Source: Saccharum officinarum (lineage: Eukaryota > Streptophyta > Magnoliopsida > Poales > Poaceae). From it: 64,000 nt of DNA. This document shows positions 1 through 11,685 of this stretch, one piece after another. The notes under the pieces were generated by a model. That model worked only from the letters and a program-made list of their open reading frames with translations, searched no databases and was not told the origin of the DNA. Location of the stretch: positions 82,533,914-82,597,913 of the forward strand of contig CM036158.1 in assembly GCA_020631735.1 (NCBI GenBank), written 5' to 3'. Position 1 is the first letter of the stretch. Each line of letters opens with the position of its first letter. A program made the translations under genes and the position numbers.

Positions 1-2671
1 ATGAACACATGACCATAAAATGAACCAACATCAAAGAGCAATATCATAATAAGGTGATGGGACAACATTTTCTATTTTATCATTTATATATTATTTATAA
101 GCTATTTATCAAGCCCTAAACAAGTTAAATCAATAACTGGATCATCCAATAAGTAGTGACCAAGCAATTTATACCACAGTACATACATATCATGACAAGA
201 CTACCATAAAAATTTCACATCATTTGGAGCATCACAACTCAAGATATAAAATGAAAAGTAATAAAAATGTAATTTTCCTTATTTAACAAGGTCAAATCAA
301 AAACCTAAGAAAACAGTGAACAATTAGTGTGTTTAATATTTTTCCTAGCAAGTACATGTCACCAAAAAATTAACAAAACAACAAACACTATTTTTGGAGT
401 TCTAAAACTCCAGATCTTGCTCTAGTTAAGTTTAAGGGCATTTTTAGAGCATTTTTAAAACTTAAATAAAGACATCAGAAAACATCTATAAACATATAGA
501 ATTTTATAACTCTACTGCATAGATCTCTTCTCAAGGTTTCCAAAAAATCCACTTTTGCTATTTTTGGAATTACCTAGCATGAGATATGATTTTTATAAGA
601 TTCACAAATTTTCTGAAATTCAAAAACGAAATTCTCCTTACCCTACTGAATTCGCTAGGTCTACCCGATAACGCACCCCAGCCTGCTATTACTTAACCTG
701 ACACGTGTGGCCCATCTTCTAGCCGGTCCCGCACGTCAGACAGAGAGGCACAGAGGGAATGGGTCTTCTTCTACCTCGCGACGGCGGCAGAGGATGGGGA
801 CCGGACTTCGCGGCTCCGGCGAAGGGGGTCACCGGCGGCGGCGACCAAGGGTGGCACGAGCACCAGGGGGCCCGCGCGCTTGCGTGGAGCTGCCCAGCTC
901 AGCCGGAGGTGGGCCAGGTCGGCCTGACCGCACGCACGGTGTCCGCGGCGACCATGGCGCCGGTGGCCGCGCTCTACAGTGGCGAAGAGAGACCGGGAAA
1001 GGGTGGGGAAGCTCCAGTAGGCTCGCACGCGCTCGGGGTGCTGCTCGGCCCACCCCAGGGCAGCCCGAGGTGGTCCAGCCACGGTTGTCAGCGGCGGCAC
1101 CGGAGGGGCTCCCATGGCCGAACGGCTCCGGTGGTTTTCGGGTCCAGCCGAGACACGCAGAGCGTGGAGGAGGAGGAGGCGAAGGCGAGGCCGCGAGCTA
1201 TCGAGCACGGGGAAGGACAGAGACGCGGTGACGCGGACCTTGGCTGGCTCGGCAATGGCGGAGCTCGGCGTCGCTGTAGGGCGAACAACAGCCAGAGCGA
1301 GCGAGGGAGGGCAGAGAGGAGTGGAGGGAAAGGAGAGGAGCTCGGCATCCGCGCTGGAAGAGGCCGAGAGCGCTAGGACGCGTGACAACATGGCCAGGCG
1401 TGGGCTCGCGCATGGTGGACACGTTCGGGACGCGTGGCTCCCGTTGAGCCCCACTGTCGAACAGCTGGCATGCGTCTCTGTGAGCATGTTAGATTGCCGT
1501 TTTGGGCTTCCTAGGGTCCGAATTTGATCACGAGCCTTGAAGCAAAGTTGTTCCCCTCCCGATACTCTCCAACTTTCATTAAGGGTACTCGGTAATTTGA
1601 GCATTGGATTAGCAGCTAATTAATCTCCAAGTTGACAGCGTCAGTGAGTTGACAGTGATTAGCAACTACAAGAATTGATGGCCAAAATGAAATGCAACTT
1701 ATGCCATCTTCTTGCATGGCCTTCCCCTTCATGTGAGCTCCAACTTTTACATTTGGATCTAACCATGTTACTTAACAATTTTTGGAGAACGTGATAAGCC
1801 AATCTCAATGTCATTTGAGCGACAAAGTTGCAAACATGCTGTTTTAGCAATTGCTTTTGGAGATCCAAATATACTCCAAATGTAATGACACTTGATTTAT
1901 TGTGTTCCTCAAGAACAGTACTCCAACTCTTATTAAGGAGCCTAATTGAGTTACCACATGAATTTGGACGATAAAATGTCACAAAGTAACCAACTTGCTG
2001 CTGTCACAACAAGGACTTAGAATATTTTTCTAAGTGCTGAAAACAGCAGCTGATTCCACATTGTGATCTCTATTTGACTAGGTTAGAGGCCAAACTAGCT
2101 CTTGGCCATTAAACAAAGTTTGTTCTACACAAGATGAACTACAACTTTTATTTAAGGTCAAACCTCATAACTGGTACAGAAGTCATACTTTCACTTTGGT
2201 CAAAGTATCAACTCGATAAAGCCAAAACTAGGGTTTTAGGCCAATCGGGGTAATTTCTTGACATTTGCTCAACATGAACCCTCATGACTTTTGTTGTGGA
2301 GTTAATCTAGAGCCATTTGGGTAAATTTTTAAAGCTTGGTTGATGATCTATAGTTCTATTAACTTAATGGGGCAAATTTCAATAGGAATGGAACTTATCA
2401 TTTCATGTGACTTTTTGATTCCAAACTTCATGAAACTTTTCCAGGGATCAATATAGATAGTTATTGAGGTGGGACAAGTGAAGATACTTTGATAACAAAA
2501 CCCAAGCATATATCTTTTAATTGAGCCTATATGTAAGCAAGGGTGCAATATCCAAGTTTAGGTTAGGGCTTATCTCCAAAGATTGACCTTGACATTGCCA
2601 TCTCCACTTAATCTGTCATGTTTAAGCTCAAACCCACTATTTAGTGAGTGACAAACACCTGGGGTGTTACA
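1..2671 (-). mobile_element. Partial long LTR, diverged relative of the LARD-like family
   Basis: The stretch aligns by eye with the right half of the 5.2-kb LTR at 32649-37857: positions 58-120 match 35370-35420, 690-800 match 35990-36090, and 2330-2671 match 37530-37857. It ends in the same terminus, ACACCTGGGGTGTTACA. No polypurine tract follows it at 2672, so it is either the outer (5') LTR of a minus-strand element whose body lies left of the window, or a solo LTR. Many substitutions separate it from the 32-kb copies, so it is an older insertion. Its GC-rich block (about 700-1450) gives long open frames on both strands, but they correspond to the GC-rich block inside the other LTRs and are not genes. 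Confidence 0.8.
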
Positions 2672-3103
2672 ACAACCATATAGCCACATACACATGTCCA
2701 TTACATATGAGTTACCTTGGATTTAGATACCAAACAGGCGTATACTAAATGGTCACAAGCTGTGGTGCAATTAGTCAAATAAAAAGCAAGAGTTAAACAT
2801 CACTATGCTTTGGATTAATGCACTAGCTAACAGTCTTGTGATAAATGGTTATGGCTGCTGAAGTTTAGAAGTCAAATATGATGACTCAAGCACAAAAGTT
2901 TCATTTCAGCACTTCAATGTCTTGCTGCAGAAAAGTGGTGTGTTCAGCAAACTCCAGCACTATAGCTAAGTTCAGTGTCTTGCTATACTTCAATGTCTTG
3001 CTGCACAATAATAACCAACACTTGATGTCTTGCTGCATAATTCTTGGTCACTTCAGAAAACTCCATTGTTGCACAAATGAGTTGTGTTCAGCTGAGCCAA
3101 TCT
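2672..3103. other. Intergenic stretch without recognised feature
   Basis: AT-rich sequence between the long LTR and the CACTA element. It contains a loose repetition of a 'TTCA..TGTCTTGCTGCA' phrase (about 2905-3040, three times). I see no gene, and the short open frame over it runs on into the CACTA terminus. Confidence 0.5.
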
Positions 3104-3121
3104 CACTACCGGAATCCGGTT

Positions 3122-3357
3122 CTTTGTCGAGTGCCATGTGGTTTGCCGAGTGTTTTTTTCGAGCACTCGGCAAAGAAGCTATTTGCCGAGTGCTAAATAA
3201 AAAAACACTCGAAAAAAAAAACACTCAGCAAAGAAGCTGCTTTGCCGAGTGCAAAAAAACACTCGGCAAAGACATTCTTTGCCGAGTGCCAAAAAAACAC
3301 TCGGCAAATAAGCTACTTTGCCGAGTGCCAAAAAAAACACTCGGCAAAGTAGTTTTT
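3122..3357. repeat. Left subterminal repeats of the CACTA element
   Basis: About ten copies, in both orientations, of the 11-12-bp unit TTTGCCGAGTG(C) / CACTCGGCAAAG, often paired as small hairpins around a short A-rich spacer. A second cluster lies at 4380-4520. In En/Spm-type elements such arrays bind the TNPA-class protein; that role is inferred here from the family. Confidence 0.85.
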
Positions 3358-3559
3358 TGAAGCACATTTTGAAGCCCTAAATGAATTCAAATTAAAAAGT
3401 TTTTAACTACAAAGTTTCATAACTTCTCAAGATCCATAAAGTTTATTTTCGTTATTTCTTCATTCGACAAAGCGATAGTAACGTTGTTCACAAAATCTAT
3501 ACGTCTCTCATATAGTTTTATGAAACTACGAGAGAGAGATATAAGATTTGTGAATAATG

Positions 3560-4105
3560 TTAGAACCATGATCTCAGATGGAAAAACTTTCTAAATGAAA
3601 ATTGTAGATCTCGAAAAGTTATGAAACATTGTAGTTGATAACTTTTTAATTTGAAATCATGTTGTCATGCAAAACTGCATCCGAATTTCAAAAATTTAAA
3701 ATTTGAATTTTTCAAAAGACCTCGGATGAAAAAACAACCAAAATAAACTTTGTAGATCTCGAAAAGTTATGAAACTTTGTAGTTGACAACTTTTAAATTT
3801 GAAATCATCTTGTCATGCAAAACTACGTTTGAAATTCAAAATTTTAAAATTCGAATTTTTTAAACGACCTCGGATGGAGAAACTTCCTAAATGAAAATTG
3901 TAGATCTCGAAAAGTTATGAAACTTTGTAGTTGACAACTTTTTAATTTAAAATCATCTTGTCATGCAAAACTACGTTTGAAATTTAAAATTTTAAAATTT
4001 GAATTTTTCAAACGACCTCGGATGGAGAAACTTCCTAAATGAAAATTGTAGATCTCGAAAAGTTATGAAACTTTGTAGTTGACAACTTTTTAATTTAAAT
4101 TCGTT
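3560..4105 (+). repeat. 148-bp tandem repeat inside the CACTA element
   Basis: The phrase GTAGATCTCGAAAAGTTATG recurs with equivalent points at 3591, about 3739, 3887 and 4035, a period of 148 bp, giving nearly four AT-rich copies. Copies 3 and 4 are almost identical; copies 1 and 2 have diverged. There is no coding potential. A related phrase occurs inside the 780-bp CACTA element at 51282-52061. Confidence 0.8.
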
Positions 4106-4204
4106 TAGGGCCTCAAACAATCAATTTACACTTGATTTTGTATAATATTTGGGGAACCGAAATGGAATATAGACACAAATGAAAGAGAGGTGTAGTAGTA
4201 GAGG

Positions 4205-4251
4205 AGCTCGTGCGTGTGTGAGAGGTCGCAGGTTCGATTCTCGCTAGGCTC
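4205..4251 (+). other. tRNA-like T-arm fragment inside the CACTA element
   Basis: GAGGTCGCAGGTTCGATTC contains a good pol III B box (GGTTCGATTC) and could form a T arm, but no matching D arm or acceptor stem is visible upstream. It is therefore not a tRNA gene. It resembles the tRNA-like module in the other CACTA element at 51446-51511. Confidence 0.4.
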
Positions 4252-4637
4252 AAAGTTTCAAAAAATTACTTTGGCTGGTCACTTGGGAGCAGTTGCAATA
4301 TGACTGGCCGGTGGGTCCCTCCTCTAATTAAAAAAATTAAAAAAAAATTCCTATTTTTTCAGATTTTTTCGGTTCGGCCGGCACTTGGCAAAGCCTTTGC
4401 CGAGTGCCCGATAAAAGACACTCAATAAAGGCCGCTTTGCTGACAGCTTTTTTATCGTGTGCTCTTTGCCGAGTGTATTTAGGGCTTTGCCGAGTGCCCT
4501 GGACACTCGGCAAAGCGGCCGAGCACACACTAGGTTCGCTAATTCTTTTTCTATGCAATTCGTGCAATGCGTGAAATAGTTGTGTCAGTAGTTATTGTTG
4601 TTGTATGTGTTGTCGTTGTATGTGGTTTTCGGACATT

Positions 4638-4730
4638 GAGCCGTTGTATGTGGATATCGGCTATCGAGCCGTTGTATGTGGATGTCGGCCATCGAGCTGT
4701 CATATGTGAATGTCGGCCATCATGCCGTTG
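4638..4730 (+). repeat. 28-bp tandem repeat, just over three copies
   Basis: Units start at 4638, 4666 and 4694 (GAGCCGTTGTATGTGGAT and variants), with a partial fourth at 4722. They lie in the non-coding leader of the CACTA gene, just before a T-rich tract and an AG that look like a splice acceptor (about 4740). Confidence 0.8.
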
Positions 4731-5164
4731 TTTTTTGCAGGTATTCAAAAACTCCCCGTGCAGGGGAGGTTCTGCCGAAATTTTTAATTAACAGTATTAT
4801 TTTTTCTTTTTTTTTTGCAGAGAAGAGCCCGTTGAAGTGGAGCCGGAGTACGTCGATCGTCTTCCTCGATGTTGCGGGTCTTCCTGCACTGCGTCGCCTC
4901 GCCACTGCACCGACTCGCCATGGCTTCGCTATCCTGACTCCACCGGCACCCTTGGTATAACCCCTTTCCTTATCATAGTCGTAGCTCGCGTAACTCGGTT
5001 AGGCGTCTCCCGTTCGAAAGAGATACAATTATTGGTATGCAGATCTTTGCATATCTATGACCGTATCTATTTCGGATTATTCACATATTTTGGATAGCCC
5101 GTGGATGCGTAGATGAGTTAGTTTCCTTGGTCTGCTCCGATTCGAGACAGGGTTTCGGCATCAT

Positions 5165-5229
5165 CTCCCTGTTGTTCTCCGGATACACACTCTCCCTGCT
5201 AGGACGTGTATCGGGAGAACAGCGGGGAG
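5165..5229. repeat. Imperfect hairpin in the leader of the CACTA gene
   Basis: Arms 5165-5188 and 5206-5229 are complementary at 21 of 24 positions, with a 17-nt loop. The sequence CTGCCGAAATT just after the right arm also occurs at about 4773, so part of the leader is repeated. The hairpin would form in the transcript; a function is not established here. Confidence 0.7.
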
Positions 5230-5390
5230 GTGCTGCCGAAATTCTATCTCCGATAGGAGTAGAGCATGGAAACTAACCTCATCTACGTATCCGCAGGTGG
5301 GATTAGGACCTATCCTCACCTATTAGATAGTACGAACGACATGTAGCTGCAATTGATGGCTACTTTGCTCGCTGGTATATATGTTAGAGG

Positions 5391-7727
5391 ATGTATGACC
5401 GTGAGTGGATGTACACGGGCCACTCAAGTCAGAGTGATTTCACCACTGAATGGATGATGAAGACCAATGATTTCTTGGAACTAGCATTTGGCGAGTTTGC
5501 TAAAGGAGCGTTTCTAGTTTTGTGTCCCTGCAAGAGATGTGCAAATAGAAAAAGGAAAAACAAGGTGGATATGGGTAAACATCTTTTGAAGAATGGATTT
5601 ACACCGGCTGTAGAAGAGGAGCCGTCGGACAGGAGAAGGAGCAGCAGCAGGAGGCAGGCTCATCCTCCCACGCCGGTGGAGGAGGAGGTGGAGGAGGAGG
5701 TGGAGGCCGAGGACGGAGATGGAGACGGGGACGAGGAGGAGCAGGCTCGGCAGACGGACGAGGAGGGGAGGTGGGGACTCGGACGACGACGACGAGGCGG
5801 TAGGTACGGGTTCTGCTTCCTCTAGTTCGTCGAGTGTCTACTTGCGAGGTCTCGCGAGCCTCCCTTCTCCGCCGGCAACTCACCGACGCCCGGTGATTCG
5901 TCCCGAAGGGAAAAAGTAAGTAAATTAATATGTCATCAATACTTTTTCATATGATATGTTAAAAATTAAAGTAGAAATTAATATTTTTTTCTTAATCAAT
6001 TATGTAGGAACTGGACCGTTGTGTCGGGTGTTGGTATCGCACGCCATGTCAATGGCATCCTAGGTCTTTTGTGCAGGACCCACTTTCCTGGCCTAGTTGA
6101 CTACGCCGGGAAGAGGGAGCCAGCCTACACCTTTGACCACTACGCCAACGCCCTCGACGCGGAGGCTGAGAACAAGATGGTGCGGGTGAAACGAGACTTT
6201 TGGGTAAGTCTTCATCGCACCACATTGCTTAATACATCGCATCACATTCATTAGACTTTTCTTGAAATAATGAATGGATACATCGTGTCTATATGCAGCT
6301 TTATTACAGATGCGAGAATGGATTTGAGGCCAGGGCGGAGGCGGTGCTTACCAAAGCCTGCAAAAAGCTCGTCGTGGACATCCATTATGAGGCGCGCGTC
6401 CAGGCTGTCGTCACTTACCACAGGTCGATCCTTGAAGAGGATGTTAAGAAGCCATAAGCAAGAAGCATGACGCTGACCCAGGACCAGTACATACAGGTAG
6501 ATAAAGAACATTAATATTGATTCATTTTGACATTAAGTACTCTTAATTTGTTCATCTTATATGTCAAATACTTGATGACATGCAGATGTGTACATGGTGG
6601 TGCGCCGCGTATCCCAAGTGCTAGGAAATGATAGTGGACAGGTGGTGTGGCCCCGAGTGGACTGAAGTGCACAACGCTGCCCGGGACCGGCGATTGCTGA
6701 TGCCAGGTGTACCGCACCATCAAGGCAGCCGTAACCTCGCCGCATACAGACAAGCATGGGTACTCGAATTCATTTCTCTATTCTAACGCTCAATTTTGTC
6801 TGATTTCTAATCATCTTAGCTGTGTTCCTCGTAGTCGGCGTCACATGCGGGCCAGGAGTGCACCACGTTCATGGCATATGCTATAGCCCACAAGGGCAAG
6901 GCGACGTTCGACGTCTCCTACAACCCGGAGGACCCGCCCGAGGCGTACAGTAACTCGTCCGTCTACACCCGCATCAATGAGTACACATCGGCGGCAAGGT
7001 CTCTCCATGGAGACGTCTACGACCCGAGCTCTCAGGACTTTGATCCAGAGGTCATCATGAGGATTGGAGGAGGCAAGAAGCATGGGCGGTACTATCTTGG
7101 CGACGGCGTCATCGACGCTACCTCTACTCCCTCCCTCTCCCAAATCTGAGCACGGAGCATGGACGCAAGCATTCCCATACGCCCACGGCCAGAGACTTCA
7201 TAGCAGCAGATTCTATCACTCCAGGTGATTCCTGTTTTATTTGTCATACATTGATATTTACATATCTTAGCTTTGCATTGTTTAAACATTGTGGTGAAAT
7301 AATACAGACCCAGATCGAGCAATTGGAGGCCCTGCGGGAGGCCGATCGCCAGAGGATGGAGGCCCAGCGCATTGCGATGGAGCAGAGGCAGCAGCAGCAG
7401 ATGGTGGAGGTTCTCCAGTACATGCAAGCTCTTGGGCAAAAGACGGGTGTAGCTCCGCCAGCTTCGCTATTCGTTACACCGCCACTTTCACCTTTAGGGC
7501 ACGCTACTCCTGTAAGTATGAATATGATTGTTTAAGTTTGTATGTTCATGCTTAGAGTCAAACCGTAACACTACTTGTAGCCTAGTGGATTATTGTCTGA
7601 CACATGCAATGTCTTCTCCTTTGTGCAGCCTCAATCGGCGGGTTCGAATAATCCACCTCTCGGGCCCTCGAATGATCCAGTTCATGGTACACCACAGTCT
7701 CAGTGGGGAGCTTGGGGATCTGGGTAG
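5391..7727 (+). pseudogene. CACTA transposase-associated / Transposase_24-like protein, decayed
   Basis: The N-terminus (5391-5600) has the transposase-associated pattern: REWMY, a following W, then C-PCKRC and a basic KRKNK. It then jumps into an acidic, E/D-rich and serine-rich linker, as if an internal deletion removed the rest of a TNPD-like gene. The second part reads through clean GT-AG junctions: exon ends at 5915, 6203, 6496, 6759, 7224 and 7511, and exon starts at 6008, 6299, 6586, 6835, 7308 and 7629, with a stop at 7725-7727. It contains the DFW..YY..C..GFEARAE and W....WTE..NAA pattern of plant Ptta/En/Spm (Transposase_24) proteins and a glutamine-rich coiled coil at 7308-7420. 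In-frame stops inside exons 3 (about 6457), 4 (about 6625) and 5 (7147-7149) make it non-functional. Confidence 0.75.
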
Positions 7728-7982
7728 TTGTCTTTCTATTTGTTGTTCACTTGGTGATGGACTTGTGATGCACTAGTGTTAGTTATTTGCACTTGTGATG
7801 AACTTGTGTTAGCTATTTAGACTTATGATGCACTTATGTTATATATGTTGTGATCCATCTGATCTATATGAGATATTTATGATGTATGTGAGATATATGT
7901 GATGAATTTGATATATATGTGAAATATTATTTTTGTCGCGATGGAATGTAAAAATTCAAAAAAAAAGGGGCAGTTATGGTCA

Positions 7983-8699
7983 CTTTGCCGAGTGTAACAC
8001 TCGGTAAAGGAATCCTTTGCCGAGTGCAATCACAAAAACACTCGGCAAAGCTGGGAAAAGCAAGCCAATTTTGGCAAATTTCCCAGCTTTGCCGAGTGCC
8101 AGAGAGGAGGGCACTCGGCAAAGAATTTTTAAATTTTTTTCTTTGCCGAGTGCCACTCAGAGGGCACTGGGCAAAGATTTGTTTTTAAATTTTTTTTCTT
8201 TGCCGAGTGCAAGCAGAGGGCACTCGGTAAAGAATTTTTTAAATTTTTTTTCTTTGCCGAGTGCGAAGCAGAGGGCACTCGACAATGAATTTTCAAAAAA
8301 AAATTCTTTACCGAGTGCCAATCAGAGGGACACTCGGCAAAGATTTTTTTAAATTTTTTTTTCTTTGCCGAGTGCCCAGCTGTGGGACACTCGGCAAAGA
8401 ATTTTTTAAAAAAATCTTTGCCGAGTGCCAAGCAGAGGGGCACTCGGCAAAGAATTTTCAATTTTTTTTCTTTGCCGAGTGCCCAGCGGTGGGGCACTCG
8501 ACAAAGTACCCGTTAACGTTATCTCCCCCGTCACGGCAACTTTTCTTTGTTGCCGAGTGCCCGACAAAAAACACTCGGCAAAGAGGTCTTTGCCGATGAT
8601 TTTTTTTGCCGTGTACTCTTTGCCGAGTGCGGCACTCGGCAAAGCCTTTACCGAGTGTATTTATGGCTTTGCCGAGTGTTCTGGACACTCGACAAAGCG
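7983..8699. repeat. Right subterminal repeats of the CACTA element
   Basis: More than twenty copies of TTTGCCGAGTG and CACTCGGCAAAG, mostly as inverted pairs spaced by 10-20 bp around AT-rich linkers (TTTTTAAATTTTTTT). The regular alternation gives units of about 60-65 bp between 8085 and 8500. Open frames here are only repeats of the motif. Confidence 0.88.
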
Positions 8700-8715
8700 C
8701 CTGATTCCCGTAGTG

Positions 8716-9324
8716 TGGATGGGCTTTCAGGAGAGGTGGCCATGATTCATTTTTTAGCAGGCTCAATTATTTAGCCTCGCACACGCTTCTATTTTGGTGC
8801 CTGATGCGTTTCGTTTCGTTTCCCGCCTCCTAGGCTTTGCCGACACTTGGATAGTGGCCCGTTAACTTACAATGACACTTGTTTTGTCTATAAACTTTCA
8901 CCGACAATTTTTCTGTCAAAAAGAGAAACGCCGACCCATAAATTGTAGCCTTTCAGTATTATTGGCGATAGTTTATTGGATGCTAAAGCATTATACAATT
9001 GCCAACACATAATTGTAGGGAAAAGTGGGTCATGGTGTAGTGATTTCCGGCAGGGATCAATCTTGCCACAGCCACGTGCCTTCTCTAGATGAGAGTTCTT
9101 CCTATATATGAATTATGAATACGTACGATATATACTACTGGCACTGGCACCAGCTGCTGTGTGTGTCGGTTCGCCATAAAATGGAAGTTGCTGAAGGCCC
9201 TGCAGGAAGCACCGTACCAATCTCTCTGCAACTTTCTGTTTAAAGAATCATAAAGCGTTCTGAAAGATTGAGAAGTCAGAAAACTACACGCTTTACACTG
9301 CTACAGCTAGCAGCGCCATGCATT
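8716..9324. other. Intergenic stretch without recognised feature
   Basis: No gene or clear repeat is seen. A phrase with GCCGACACTTGG at about 8838 recalls the CACTA motif but is isolated. Confidence 0.5.
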
Positions 9325-9568
9325 GGCCTTGTTCACTTCCCCATCCCAACCCAAAATATTTCCTCTTCCACCCATCACATCAAATCTTTCAACGGATGCA
9401 TGAAGCATTAAATGTAGGTAAAAAATGTAACTAATTGCATAGTTTGTCTGTAAATATCGGGACAAATCTTTTGAGCCTAGTTAGTCCATAATTAGACAAA
9501 TTTTGCCAAATAACAACGAAAGATGCTACAGTAACTTTTCACCTATTTTTCGCGAAGTGAACACACCC
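9325..9568 (+). mobile_element. MITE, family A, copy 1 (244 bp)
   Basis: The ends GGCCTTGTTCACTTCC and CGAAGTGAACACACCC are inverted repeats. It is flanked by ATT on both sides (9322-9324 and 9569-9571), which fits a 3-bp target duplication. The interior (AAATGTAGGTAAAAAA, then CTTTTGAGCCTAGTT) is homologous, in reverse orientation, to the element at 11686-11929. The superfamily is not certain. Confidence 0.7.
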
Positions 9569-11102
9569 ATTATTCAGATTCTATCCTTGGAGGAGGAAAT
9601 TAGGTCGGTCGCGGCAATCTAGGAGGTAAAGGTACGGTGGTGACCCTAATAACCTTGAACGACTACTGCAGAATACTCCTACGGTGAGAAGACTCACACA
9701 AGTCACGCCCACAAATCAACCGCAGGATGTACTACGTACAGTGAGAGACCTCAGACCTCTCCTTCTTTGGGAGCTGCGCATATTGTATGCGCCTGCGCAT
9801 CGGAAGGGTCGGTCCGTGTCTCGGATCCAAAGCACATGCCCAACCAACCAAGCCACTTGATCATCACGTGTTTCGTGTTTACTACGATGATCTGTGTGAG
9901 AGACACACTCTCTCTCTCTCTCTACTTGATGAATGTGGAATCCACATGTAAACGATTGACTCCACGGATTTTTAAGTGCCTCGCTAGCTGATTAACTCGG
10001 TAATCAAAGGAGAGAATGCATACGCATTAACAGTATAAGATCTACCTTTGCTGGAGTGCTTGATCATTTATGCATTAGCACTTGCATACATAGTTGCATG
10101 TGCATTTTTTTTATTTTTTTATTTGCTGATCTGGCTACGTTGATATGGGAATATAATGCATATATGCTATGCACAACAGGTATTAGCTAGATATATAGCG
10201 TGTACATGACCAATCGATTCATTTGTTCCTTCATTCGCGGATCTTATATATTATGAGCGTACATGGGTCAAATGATTAGGGCATTTGCAAATCATGCATA
10301 CACATATTTTTCATATTGAGTTGGTCTCCAGGTGACTGGTGGAAAGTACATCTTGGGAAAGACCAACGGTGAAATGAAGAAATTTGGTCAATGTGTGTGT
10401 GTTGTGTGTGGGTGTGGGTGTGGGTGGCGGTGGTGGTGGCGCGCTCGCGCGTGTGTGGGGGTGGGGGGGGGGCATCAATAAACCAGTAGAACACAATTAG
10501 ATGAACATTATTCCTTACTATACAAAAGTGCTCCGGTTCATATAGTGAAGCAAACACTCTTTCGATGGACTATGACATATATGCTTCACGACGTACCGGA
10601 CTTTGTTGTTTGATCTTGTGGACAAGTGATTGACATATATTCTATGGCGGTTTACTTCAACCTTCAAGGAATATATGTTTCCTTGAGAGTTCAGTAGCAC
10701 CGCCAAGAAACCTGCAATTTTCTTGGTGGTTTGATTTTGGCACTCAAGAAAATCTTTGGCCCTCAAGGTAATTCCAGATTCTAGTAGTGAGTTGCATTCT
10801 TTTTGGAACAGAGGTAGAGCTACTCAATACTTACCTATGGTGTCATGTTTCCTATATATGGAATATGTTATGTACTCTTTCTTAGGGTCACCCTCTCCAG
10901 AAATTTTGGATATATAATAATTCAACTTTATGAATACACCTTAGAGTATCTCAAAGGAGGATAACATGATCATACAAGATTTAATGAGAACTAGTTTCCC
11001 TCTCTCCATATGACAAATGTTTTAATTTCCAAGAGTCAGGTTTCTTTTGGAGCCTATTTTCTACCTTCTCTCTGATCGTTGTTAGAGAGTAATTGGTAAC
11101 TA
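9569..11102. other. Intergenic stretch with simple repeats only
   Basis: No gene is seen. It contains a short (CT)n run at about 9907-9922, and a GT/GGT tract followed by a G homopolymer at 10390-10473 (separate entry). AT-rich elsewhere. Confidence 0.5.
10390..10473 (+). repeat. GT/GGT microsatellite with G-runs
   Basis: Starts as (GT)n, becomes GGGTGTGGGTGTGGGTGG, then GGT repeats and CGCGCTCGCGCG, and ends in GGGGGTGGGGGGGGGG. Several runs of three or more G lie close together, so a G-quadruplex on the plus strand is possible. Open frames on the minus strand (proline/histidine repeats) are artefacts of this tract. Confidence 0.85.
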
Positions 11103-11243
11103 CTCCCTCCGTTTCAAATTATAAGTGTCTCTTTGACATTTCTAATATATATATAACTTTTGTTATGCACTTATGTCTAAGTGCATAGTAAAAGTTATGT
11201 ATCTAGAAATGTCAAAACATCTTATAATTTGAAATGGAGAGAG
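11103..11243. mobile_element. Stowaway MITE (141 bp)
   Basis: Ends CTCCCTCCGTTTCAAATTATA and its near inverse ending GGAGAGAG, flanked by TA on both sides (11101-11102, 11244-11245). The size, CTCCCTCC terminus and TA duplication are typical of Stowaway (Tc1/mariner-type) elements in grasses. Confidence 0.88.
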
Positions 11244-11685
11244 TAACAATTTATCACAACTGACATGAAACATTGATGAGCTATATATGCATTATAAGTC
11301 TATCCATGAACTTCTATACTTATATATGTCTCACAAGATGACTTAATTTGCTCAGCAAGGATTGGTCGATTCGAAAGGCCTTCGTATTAGGGCAATGTAT
11401 ATGTATAGATATTCTAAAATGAACTGGCACGGTACCACCAGCCTGGTGACGGTGAGCTGGTGAGCTGCCTGAGCACCGGCATCCGATCCACCAGCCTGCA
11501 GGCACGTGTAGTGGCACGGCTACTCAAGCGCAAGCGCACAGAGCCCTACGTGCACTGCCAGCCGCACAGGGTCCGAACGACGCAGCACGACTCTCCGCGC
11601 AATCCCACTGACTGGCGACTGCGTGCTCTGCCCACTGGTCCGCGCGCGATCTCTAGGCTAGCACGCATCTTCTCTGTCAGGTCAA

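Larger units (their letters stand above)
3104..8715 (+). mobile_element. CACTA (En/Spm-type) DNA transposon, internally deleted
   Basis: The left end begins CACTACCGGAATC at 3104. The right end is the inverse, GATTCCCGTAGTG, ending at 8715, so the terminal inverted repeats are about 13 bp with one mismatch. Both ends carry many direct and inverted copies of TTTGCCGAGTG / CACTCGGCAAAG, the subterminal transposase-binding pattern of this superfamily in grasses. The body holds a decayed gene with a transposase-associated N-terminal region and a Transposase_24-like region, but no TNPD-type DDE transposase (Transposase_21), so the element cannot move itself. The 3-bp flanks are TCT (3101-3103) and TGG (8716-8718), not a perfect target duplication. 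That suggests either mutation or ends from different insertion events. Confidence 0.9.

Noticed and set aside
707..1604. Long GC-rich open frames on both strands (up to 277 codons)
   Set aside because: They overlap in several frames, have no domain, and correspond to the GC-rich block of the LARD-type LTR.
4205..4251. Candidate tRNA gene
   Set aside because: Only the T arm is convincing; no D arm, anticodon stem or acceptor stem.
7926..8774. Several open frames of 60-120 codons rich in LGK/AEC or PSA repeats
   Set aside because: They are translations of the CACTA subterminal repeats in different frames.
10276..10557. Proline/histidine-rich minus-strand frames
   Set aside because: Translation of the GT/GGT microsatellite.
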